A DNA stretch of 17,970 nucleotides from BMS3B sp964501105 (GTDB taxonomy: Archaea > Hydrothermarchaeota > Hydrothermarchaeia > Hydrothermarchaeales > BMS3B), in NCBI GenBank assembly GCA_964501105.1, contig CAZCRG010000028.1:1-17970 (forward strand), written 5' to 3'. The position numbers were made by a program, and so were the translations under genes. Numbering within the stretch: position 1 is the first letter of the stretch; each line of letters starts with the position of its first letter. Shown here piece after piece: positions 12,059-17,970 of the stretch. The notes under the pieces were generated by a model. It saw nothing but the letters and a program-made list of their open reading frames with translations, was not told the DNA's origin and searched no databases.

Positions 12059-14574
12059 CTTATCACTGGTGGCTGTCTTCTCCTGAGCTTCAGCACTATA
12101 GCTATTATCCCTGCCACCAGGAGCACTACAATGGCTACCATCTGCTGTGAAGATCTTTTCCCTGGTTGTTGCTGAGTCTGAGATGGCTGCGGCTGCTCCT
12201 GCTGTGTCACTGGTTTTTTGATAGCATCCTCTGGTGCCGGTGGCTTCTTCTCTTCCTGTGGCGGAGGAGGTGCTACCACGGCTGGCTTTGTGAAGCCGAA
12301 TAGCCCTGCTATGGAATCTCTTGCCTGCTGCTCAGAGATTCTACCCTGCTGTGCACTCTCAAGAATTTGCCTTGCCAGTGCAAGCTTGCTATCCCTGAAA
12401 ACCTTCTCTGCTCTCTTCACTTCCTCCAGAGATTCTTCAAGAGAGACTACTCCAGAGGTGAAACCACCAAGCTTTGCAGTGAGGTTTGCTTTCAGCTGCT
12501 CATTTTCGCCTGCTCTTCTCTGAATTTCCTCGGTGAGGATCTTCCTGACATCTCCGCTCAGCTCTGCAGTGAGGTTCTGAGACAAGTCGCCTCTTTCAAT
12601 TGCCATACTGGGCTGGAGAATCTCCTCTATTTTAGCCGCTTCTGCGAGAGCCTTCAGCGTTGTGTAGTTTTTGGTGTGCTCGGAGAAGTATTCTGTGTAG
12701 GCTGCATAGATCTCCTGGAAGTCCTCAAGATCTGCTCTTCTTGCTTTGTCTGCGAGCACTGCAAGAAGCACTCTGTTCTCCTGGGATGGCTTCCCTCTTG
12801 CTATATCCTGCCTCACAGCCTCTCTGACTACAGGTAAGTAGGTGTCGTGGAAAACGCGCCTGAAGTCCATGTAGGTCTGATAGTACCTCACAGCTTCCCC
12901 GGGAGATTCCGCCTTCCTCTGTGCGAACTCCCATGCTGTGCTGTTGCTCAGGCTGAGCAGCACGCTTATCTCCCTTGCAATGCTTGAGTCTGGACTCTTA
13001 CCTATGCTATTGGCGTATAGGTTCTCAAGGGCTATGAAGAGTTTGGCAGCATTACTATCCTCGTATGCCTCTTTTCTGAGCTTATCTGCTTCCCTCCAGC
13101 TCAGGTTTGCCACAAGCAGAAGCCTCTCGCTACTAAGCGGGTTAGCAGGCTCTCTGTAAGCCTCTGAAATTCCTGGTACTCTTGCCACAACTGTTGAAGA
13201 GTCATTGGCTATGAAAGCTGAGCTTACACTATATACACCAGTGGGAATTTTCACCATCCTTGCATAGTGGCTTATGTGTTCTGTGAGCCTCTCCGAGCCT
13301 GTGAGGTAGTAGGTCATGCTCTCAAGGCTACCTGCATAGTGCACAATATAGCTCCTGATAGGATGATAAATTATCTGTATGCCACCATACAGCGGATTCC
13401 AGCCCTGTTCAGTGTAGTAGAGTCTGCCCCTGGATAGATTCCAGCCCTGAGTAATATTAACTGTGTAGCTGAGATCCTCACTAACAATTATGCCACTGAA
13501 TCTTGTGAGATTGGTAGCATCCACAAGGAAGGGAATGTAGACTGCACCCCTGTAGAGACATACATCTTGACAGTCATCTGTGAGAATATTTCCCTGCCAT
13601 TCCCTGCCATACCTGGCTATTTTGAAAGTGTCAGGCTCTTCCCCACGCAAAACACTGAAGGTCTGCTTTGCTGCCTGATATAGCAGTCCATTGCCCTTTT
13701 TCTCATAGACACCCTTCTTTACCTCTGGATTCTTCAGCACTTCTCTGGCAATGGCATTGAGGTAGTCGTCAAGAGCGGTTTCACTGAGCTGTGCCTTTAG
13801 CGCATCCAGGTTCAGGCTACTGGGATCTACCTCAACCTCACCGTCCTGTGTCTGAACCCAGACTCTCTTGACATCTATCTCAAGGTTTTTCATGTCTTTT
13901 ATGGTGTATTCAACTCTAACCTGAGCTGTGTAGCACTCCTCAGTGCAGCCTGTGCTCTGAACCTCCTCTATTTCTTCAGTATCTTCTCCTGCAGTGGCAT
14001 TCTCCTCCAGGCCAAGAACCTGGCAGATGCTGGGCAGAGATTCTTCACCCTGTAAAGTGCTGGATTCCCATGAGCACGAGCTGTAACTCATACTCTTCTC
14101 CACAGTAACCTCTGGTAGCCCTGCCTCACCAGCTATGAGAAGCTGTCCCAGAGTTATTGCATCACTGAGTATTCCCTGATCTGTTGCAAAGCTGGCTGGT
14201 TCGCAGCTCGTTGTGAAGTAGTAGGGCACATAGCCACCTGAGCCAGCGATCAGATTCTCTCTGGCAGAAGCTGCCTTTTTGAAGAGTTCGAGATATTCCC
14301 TATCTCCTGTGTACCTGTACATAGCAGCTATCTCTACCATCCTTGCCAACATCTCCGGTGCAGAGGCTATTATTCCGTCCTCCGAGTCTGGAATAATACC
14401 GCAGTCGCTGATGTGCTTCTCAGCATAACTCACCCTATAGGCGAGAGGTGTATAGATATAGTTACCCTGCCTCGTCACTGTTTCATCTTTGTTAAGGTAA
14501 CTTAAAGGCATGGCACTTACACTGCTGGTAATTAAAATAGCTATCACTGAAAGCAATATACACATTTTTTTCAT
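12055..14574 (-). CDS. Large cell-surface protein with signal peptide and C-terminal anchor, 839 aa
   Basis: Unrecognised family. A signal peptide (MKKMCILLSVIAILITSSVSA then MPLSYL) is followed by a helical region with DREYLELFKKAASARENLIA and PEMLARMVEIAAMYRYTG, reminiscent of alpha/alpha-repeat folds. A Cys-rich part follows (eight cysteines in the mature protein, including TGCTEEC and DDCQDVC), then a beta-rich middle with many N-glycosylation sequons, a long charged helical stretch, and a Pro/Gln linker (VAPPPPQEEKKPPAPEDA onward). One membrane helix near the end (VAIVVLLVAGIIAIVL) and a basic tail LRRRQPPVIR close the protein. This is a stalked, type I-like surface protein. Start ATG 14574 follows GGTGATC; GTG 14589 is in frame but lies closer to the promoter. 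It is driven by a GATTC-type promoter and coupled to the small exported protein downstream. Confidence 0.72.
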   Translation of the reverse strand: MKKMCILLSVIAILITSSVSAMPLSYLNKDETVTRQGNYIYTPLAYRVSYAEKHISDCGIIPDSEDGIIASAPEMLARMVEIAAMYRYTGDREYLELFKKAASARENLIAGSGGYVPYYFTTSCEPASFATDQGILSDAITLGQLLIAGEAGLPEVTVEKSMSYSSCSWESSTLQGEESLPSICQVLGLEENATAGEDTEEIEEVQSTGCTEECYTAQVRVEYTIKDMKNLEIDVKRVWVQTQDGEVEVDPSSLNLDALKAQLSETALDDYLNAIAREVLKNPEVKKGVYEKKGNGLLYQAAKQTFSVLRGEEPDTFKIARYGREWQGNILTDDCQDVCLYRGAVYIPFLVDATNLTRFSGIIVSEDLSYTVNITQGWNLSRGRLYYTEQGWNPLYGGIQIIYHPIRSYIVHYAGSLESMTYYLTGSERLTEHISHYARMVKIPTGVYSVSSAFIANDSSTVVARVPGISEAYREPANPLSSERLLLVANLSWREADKLRKEAYEDSNAAKLFIALENLYANSIGKSPDSSIAREISVLLSLSNSTAWEFAQRKAESPGEAVRYYQTYMDFRRVFHDTYLPVVREAVRQDIARGKPSQENRVLLAVLADKARRADLEDFQEIYAAYTEYFSEHTKNYTTLKALAEAAKIEEILQPSMAIERGDLSQNLTAELSGDVRKILTEEIQRRAGENEQLKANLTAKLGGFTSGVVSLEESLEEVKRAEKVFRDSKLALARQILESAQQGRISEQQARDSIAGLFGFTKPAVVAPPPPQEEKKPPAPEDAIKKPVTQQEQPQPSQTQQQPGKRSSQQMVAIVVLLVAGIIAIVLKLRRRQPPVIR

Positions 14575-14605
14575 TGGATCACCATGCACTTCTGAAAAAA
14601 GAAGA

Positions 14606-14619
14606 CTTATAAAAGAATC
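14606..14619 (-). promoter_or_regulatory. Promoter of the large surface protein: GATTC plus TTTTATAAG
   Basis: On the minus strand GATTC (14619-14615) is followed by TTTTATAAG and then TCT, identical over 17 bases to the promoter at 367. TCAGA sits at the same offset as in the 367 and 6438 copies. ATG 14574 is 45 bases downstream with GGTGAT before it. Confidence 0.65.
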
Positions 14620-14625
14620 AGAGCG

Positions 14626-15615
14626 CTAATAGTTATATACAGGATAATTAATATTAAGTACTATTGAACCTTCTGGCTTAAAATCAACTGAAAAAGAACC
14701 ACTTCCGTAAATCCAGTTATATATTCCAAGCTGGCTAACGAGTAACCGCTTTTTTTCCTCATAACCACGTCCGTCCTTCAATATCTTCTTAAAATTGAAC
14801 TCTATAATTTTCAAAGAGGTAATCAAGTTATTTAAATTCGAAATATAGTTTCCTTCAAGATTGGCATTATATACGTGCTCTGAACGAAGTTTCTCTAATA
14901 GTTTATTTTTTATATATGTAAATGTCCTTTGGTCAGCTATGCCCTGCGGACAAGCTACTCCTGGCATATCTATTTCAGTACCTTCTATATTTATGAGAGT
15001 GTCTTCTGGCACTAGGTTATTATATATGGTGTAACTGAAGTTTCTGTAAGGCACAAGAGTTATAGAATTAGAATCCCTGTCCCAATGGCACTCATCTCCA
15101 GCACTACGGCGCAGGGCTTTACAGCTATCATTATAGCCTCCACTACCATCTAAAGCAGAAAATTCCTCGGCCAGCTTATTAGCGTTCTGAAAACCTAATA
15201 CAGACAGCAAGATCTTTACGGCTACGTAGCATGTGGCATATTCACCACCTATACTGCTGTACCAAGATGTTGACCCATCCCAATAATTATAATCTAATGA
15301 TACATCACAATACTCAAAATCCCCCCAACCAGATATATGGAAGTAGCCTCGATGTACACGAATCTTCTTTATGACATAGGTTTGCTTTTTTATGTTGTAC
15401 ACACAACTGATGTTCAGGGGTACTGTCACTTTCACTTTCTGAGTGGCTGTAATATTTGCCCCATTTTTCACAGAGACTCTGTCTGAGAACTCTGTTTTGG
15501 CAAGTTGTACTGTACTTCCTGAAGAAAATTTCTTGCCGGTAAGCCTGGTTACTACAGCGCCATGCACAGGTGCAAGCACAATGAGTGTCACAATGAGAAA
15601 AACTAATGCCTTCAT
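14626..15615 (-). CDS. Secreted Cys-containing surface protein, 329 aa, unknown
   Basis: Unrecognised. ATG 15615 is preferred over ATG 15624 because it is 36 bases from the GATTC box, the spacing of the leaderless genes here. The N-terminus is a signal peptide (MKALVFLIVTLIVLAPVHGA). The mature part is polar, rich in Asn, Tyr and Ser, with several N-glycosylation sequons and exactly six cysteines (ISC, EYC, ATC, DSC, DEC, VAC), an even number suited to disulfides. There is a helical, Lys-rich segment towards the end and no C-terminal anchor, so it is secreted or held by partners. The coding sequence is visibly more AT-rich than its neighbours, which may mean recent acquisition or fast evolution. 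The next promoter upstream on this strand, at 14619, overlaps the end of this gene region. Confidence 0.68.
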   Translation of the reverse strand: MKALVFLIVTLIVLAPVHGAVVTRLTGKKFSSGSTVQLAKTEFSDRVSVKNGANITATQKVKVTVPLNISCVYNIKKQTYVIKKIRVHRGYFHISGWGDFEYCDVSLDYNYWDGSTSWYSSIGGEYATCYVAVKILLSVLGFQNANKLAEEFSALDGSGGYNDSCKALRRSAGDECHWDRDSNSITLVPYRNFSYTIYNNLVPEDTLINIEGTEIDMPGVACPQGIADQRTFTYIKNKLLEKLRSEHVYNANLEGNYISNLNNLITSLKIIEFNFKKILKDGRGYEEKKRLLVSQLGIYNWIYGSGSFSVDFKPEGSIVLNINYPVYNY

Positions 15616-15637
15616 ATCTACCATGACACGAAAAGCC

Positions 15638-15651
15638 TATATAAAAGAATC
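15638..15651 (-). promoter_or_regulatory. Promoter of the secreted 329-aa protein: GATTC plus TTTTATATA
   Basis: On the minus strand GATTC (15651-15647) is followed by TTTTATATA (15646-15638). ATG 15615 lies 36 bases after the G of GATTC. An AGTAGCTACT palindrome lies 17 bases upstream of the box. Confidence 0.65.
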
Positions 15652-15660
15652 ACTACAGCC

Positions 15661-15680
15661 AAAAAAGTAGTAGCTACTTC
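15661..15680 (-). terminator. Hairpin with T-run after the secretion-ATPase operon; contains AGTAGCTACT
   Basis: On the minus strand AAGTAG and CTACTT can pair (15665-15679) and are followed by TTTTTT (15666-15661), 3 bases after the stop of the 137-aa gene: a plausible intrinsic-type terminator. The AGTAGCTACT core at 15669-15678 also occurs at 337-346 upstream of another GATTC promoter, so an operator role is an alternative. Confidence 0.45.
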
Positions 15681-15682
15681 AT

Positions 15683-16096
15683 TCACATTTGCTGGAGTAT
15701 CCTGTTTATTTCATCCTCTGTAGGTTCTCTTATCCTGTATCTTCGTAGCACTTCCTCTCTGTTAAGAGGTTTATCCTCTTCATTGAGTAGAACCTCCTGA
15801 ACAGCGTCATCAAGAATCTCCAGCCTGCTCATCATAAGGTCAAATGCAAGTTTCATGTCTATCTCATCATATTTTTTTACACTGACGGGAGACCTGACAG
15901 TGGATAGCCTCTGCAGAGCCTCCTTACCATAGAATCCGCTCTCATGCCATGCGGCAATCACAGAGCCGTCACTCAGAAGCACGCCTCCCTGAGAGCACTC
16001 AATGACTCCGGAGAAGGGCGTACCAGGTAGCGCCAGCAGGGCTCCTCTGAAGCTCAGAAACTCTTTAAAAGGCTTACCTACAGGAAGCCTCGGCAT
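15683..16096 (-). CDS. DUF2226-like small cytoplasmic protein, 137 aa
   Basis: ATG 16096 is chosen because GGAGGT lies 5 bases upstream; the frame is open further but that extension is anti-protein-like and overlaps the upstream gene by 92 bases. The order MPRLPVGKPFKEF, a short helix, FSGVIECS, GGVLLSDGSVIAAWHES and FYGKEALQRL resembles archaeal DUF2226 proteins (effector-binding or GTPase-regulator-like 'G...FxG.. ..GxllxdGxxiaA' pattern). The second half is charged and helical (EILDDAVQEVLLNEEDKP, REPTEDEINRILQQ). No membrane segment. It overlaps the preceding gene by 23 bases and is the last gene of the ATPase operon, so a regulatory or adaptor role for the motor is plausible. Family assignment by eye. 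Confidence 0.6.
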   Translation of the reverse strand: MPRLPVGKPFKEFLSFRGALLALPGTPFSGVIECSQGGVLLSDGSVIAAWHESGFYGKEALQRLSTVRSPVSVKKYDEIDMKLAFDLMMSRLEILDDAVQEVLLNEEDKPLNREEVLRRYRIREPTEDEINRILQQM

Positions 16097-16451
16097 GAAC
16101 AACCTCCTCTGCCTTGGATAGAAGCATTGCTGCTGTAGTTCCGGTCTTGAACTCCTCCTCGTCAAAGTAGAACTCGGGGTCTAAGAATCCTCCCCTCACG
16201 GCCCCTTTAAGTGGAATCTTTATCACAGCCTCCTCTTTGAGCTTCAGCCTTGCCTTTAAGCCAAGCTCTCTCAGAGTATCTGCAAGGGCTTCTGCAAGCT
16301 CAAAGGCAGGTGAGATAGGTGGTATGAGCACGAGAACATACCTGAGCCAGAGCTCACCGCAGGTGCACTTCAGATCTCTGCAGAGCACCACCCTGCCTGA
16401 GAAGGGGCTGAGGTATAGCAGGTGCCTCAGCCTTGTTGCTGGCTGGCTCAT
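16074..16451 (-). CDS. Small cytoplasmic protein of the ATPase operon, 125 aa, unknown
   Basis: Unrecognised. ATG 16451 overlaps the ATPase stop codon as ATGA and has GGAGGTG 6 bases upstream, so it is translationally coupled. The protein starts MSQPATRLRHLLYLSPFSGR and contains DLKCTCGELW (a CxC), a helix SPAFELAEALADTLRELGL, and a strand-rich ALKIKLKEEAVIKIP-like part followed by an acidic FYFDEEEF. No membrane segment or catalytic motif is visible. Its place between the secretion ATPase and the DUF2226-like protein suggests a motor accessory protein. Confidence 0.6.
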   Translation of the reverse strand: MSQPATRLRHLLYLSPFSGRVVLCRDLKCTCGELWLRYVLVLIPPISPAFELAEALADTLRELGLKARLKLKEEAVIKIPLKGAVRGGFLDPEFYFDEEEFKTGTTAAMLLSKAEEVVHAEASCR

Positions 16452-17827
16452 CTCTGCCACCTCCTGAAGAATTCCTCTATCTCCTCAGGAATTTCAACCC
16501 TGTCAAGCTTAACTTCTGCCTTCCTTCTGAACAGCTCTCTATACTTCTCCTCAAGGTCATCAATAAGGAGAAGCACATCATCCTCGCTCAGGGAGAATCT
16601 TTCTGCCACTTTTTTCACTAAGTGACTACTGTCAAGCATGAAGTCCCAGTCTGTGCCGTTGAACTTTGCTATATCTATCATCTTTTCCTCTTCCAGAGGG
16701 TTCCTTCTAAAGGGTTGAATTTCTGCAACCCTTGTCACTGCCCTTCTCAGCCTGCCTGTAATGTCTCTTTTGGGCTCTGCCATGACTATGAGATCTATAT
16801 TCCTTATAGCCTCTGGATTAAGATCGAAGCTGTATATCAGCCTGTGGATTATTCCTTCAGGAGAACTTGCATGCATTGTCGTGGCTATACTGTTCACACC
16901 GGCCACTGCTGTTGTGCCGAAGAAGGGAGCAGCTTCTTCTTTGAACTTTATCTCGTTGAATATGGTGAGCCTGGCTTCGCCAAATACCAGCATGAAGTTT
17001 ACTGCCTGCCTTATGGGCACACCCTGCGAAGTTACGCTCTCGCCTGTGTGCACCCTGAGCTCTGAGATCCTGAAGTCGTTCTTGTAGAACCAGCTGTGTA
17101 TCTCCCTGTCTGTGAGGATGGCGAGCTTTCTGCTCCTCCTGGGAATCATGAAGAGCAGAGCGTTGAGAATGGTGCTCTTGCCTCCACCTTTGTCTCCAGC
17201 TATTATAATCGCCAGCCCTGCATACACTGCAAGGTTGAGAAGAGCAGCAAGCCTGAAACTCAATGAACCTCTTCTTATGAGCTCAAGGGCGCTCCAGGGC
17301 TCAGATGGCCACTTTCTGATGGCGAACTCTGGCACTGTATAGAAGTTTGCCACATAACCTGCTGCTGATATTCTACAGTTTAGCTCATCCCAGAAGTAGA
17401 CTGAGGTGGGCGAGCTCATGCTGAAGGTCTTGCCTGTGATTCTTTCGTAGGCGAGGGCAAGGGCTTCAAGACCCTCACGGGTGAACCTGAGGGTGCACTC
17501 CATTGTTGAGAAATCGTAGTGCTCTACCACAACTCTACCACTGGCAAAAACAAAGATGTCAGTGAGATTCTCGTCAAGCAGGAAGTAGTGCAGGTCGCCG
17601 AAGCTGTACAGGTAGCTTTCCAGAAAACCTATAAGCCTCTTCTCTGGTATCCCTGTCTCGCGGCACATCTGGCTGAGCATCCCTTTCGCCTCGTCCAGAT
17701 TCATAGCTCCTCTCTGTGCTTCTTCAAGCACAGCTGCAAGCACTGTCCTCTCATTCAGGTTGAGCATCTGCGATTGTGGCGTGATGTCGTAGTAGAGCCT
17801 TCCATCAGGAGCCTCTATTATTCTCAC
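16448..17827 (-). CDS. VirB11/TadA/GspE-superfamily secretion ATPase
   Basis: 459 residues. An N-terminal domain (to about 180) is followed by a RecA-like core. Walker A GDKGGGKST contains Lys217. The Walker B region LTIFNEIKFKEEA (Glu292) corresponds to the 'IIVGEIRDxEA' of the family, with VG replaced by FN. The His box TTMHASS (His319) is intact. The usual Asp box region lies between them (TDREIHSW, FRISELRVHTGESV). This hexameric motor would power pilus assembly or secretion through the TadC/FlaJ-like platform encoded at 953-2599. Start GTG 17827 has GGAG 8 bases upstream; the frame is open back to a TGA at about 17929 but has no start codon there. The gene is followed by two overlapping small genes. 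No GATTC promoter is visible upstream within the window. Confidence 0.9.
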   Translation of the reverse strand: MRIIEAPDGRLYYDITPQSQMLNLNERTVLAAVLEEAQRGAMNLDEAKGMLSQMCRETGIPEKRLIGFLESYLYSFGDLHYFLLDENLTDIFVFASGRVVVEHYDFSTMECTLRFTREGLEALALAYERITGKTFSMSSPTSVYFWDELNCRISAAGYVANFYTVPEFAIRKWPSEPWSALELIRRGSLSFRLAALLNLAVYAGLAIIIAGDKGGGKSTILNALLFMIPRRSRKLAILTDREIHSWFYKNDFRISELRVHTGESVTSQGVPIRQAVNFMLVFGEARLTIFNEIKFKEEAAPFFGTTAVAGVNSIATTMHASSPEGIIHRLIYSFDLNPEAIRNIDLIVMAEPKRDITGRLRRAVTRVAEIQPFRRNPLEEEKMIDIAKFNGTDWDFMLDSSHLVKKVAERFSLSEDDVLLLIDDLEEKYRELFRRKAEVKLDRVEIPEEIEEFFRRWQR

Positions 17828-17868
17828 CTCTGCATCTCCAAGCTGGTAAGACTGCCCAACCCTGCCTT

Positions 17869-17970
17869 CTACCTCTGCCCTGTCGGCGTAGGCAGGCCTG
17901 CCGGTGGCTGGGAAGTCGCCGGCTTTACATCAGGGTACTCCTGACAACCACCGCACATGTTGCCGCCGGG
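17869..17970 (-). CDS. C-terminal fragment of an upstream gene, Cys/Pro-rich (partial)
   Basis: A minus-strand frame is open from the window edge to TAG 17871-17869, ending PGGNMCGGCQEYPDV then a Pro-rich tail PPAGLPTPTGQR. ATG 17958 could even start it, giving 29 residues. It ends 41 bases before the ATPase start. It could be the end of a preceding operon gene, or a frame-shifted N-terminal part of the ATPase, whose own frame also reads through here without a start codon. Low certainty. Confidence 0.3.
   Translation of the reverse strand, partial: PGGNMCGGCQEYPDVKPATSQPPAGLPTPTGQR

Noticed and set aside
16097..16165. Upstream extension of the 137-aa DUF2226-like protein
   Set aside because: The extension overlaps the preceding gene by 92 bases and is Arg/Gln-rich; the internal ATG 16096 has GGAGGT at ideal spacing.
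1..17970. CRISPR arrays, insertion sequences, integrases, replication origins
   Set aside because: No regularly spaced direct repeats, transposase or integrase motifs, or attachment-site duplications were seen in either strand.

Overview
The window looks archaeal. Promoters carry TATA boxes, several transcripts appear leaderless, ribosome-binding sites are GGAGGTGA-like, and the tRNA-Gln and an eRF1/aRF1-type GGQ release-factor relative are of archaeal kind. Gene content (FlaJ/TadC-like platform, VirB11/TadA-like ATPase, a DUF2226-like protein, an archaeal-type AAA ATPase) suggests a euryarchaeote, but I cannot name a genus. Both 100-N gaps are flanked by exact duplicated ends of 33 and 55 nt, as expected from k-mer-overlapping contig ends in a short-read (probably metagenomic) assembly.

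Layout. 1-341: C-terminus of a truncated gene and a small exported or membrane protein. 402-4857 (+): operon for a ParA/CooC/TadZ-like ATPase, a TadC/FlaJ-like platform protein and a 751-residue two-anchor membrane protein whose cytoplasmic end resembles a PD-(D/E)XK nuclease. 4909-5467 (+): two tiny Flp/class-III-like pilins. 5470-6393 (-): radical SAM/SPASM protein, convergent with the pilins. 6474-8220 (+): membrane protein resembling the N-terminal domain of VirB4, a MinD-like ATPase with a membrane-targeting tail, and TatA. 8367-9668 (-): AAA ATPase, apparently unrelated. 9841-10746 (+): thioredoxin-like lipoprotein and a TRASH-like zinc protein. 10929-11001: tRNA-Gln(UUG). 11031-11697 (+): short aRF1/VLRF1-like gene split by a +1 frameshift at CTT TAG C. 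11702-15615 (-): three exported, Cys-containing surface or pseudopilin-like proteins. 15683-17827 (-): secretion ATPase followed by two small cytoplasmic proteins.

How it works together. Eight promoters share the unusual box TGATTC-YTTTA(T/A)A. They precede the platform operon, pilins, radical SAM gene, VirB4-N-like gene, minD-tatA, the thioredoxin lipoprotein and the surface proteins. The box is absent from the AAA ATPase, tRNA and release-factor genes. It therefore appears to define one regulon. My reading is a Tad-like pilus or transport machine with its own pilins, motor, platform, ParA/MinD positioning proteins, extracytoplasmic thiol chemistry, a possible peptide-modifying enzyme and a membrane-tethered nuclease-like domain. 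The last two hint at DNA uptake or conjugation-like transport, or at modified pili. That assignment is inference. The second notable item is the release-factor-like gene, whose break copies the slip-site logic of bacterial prfB.
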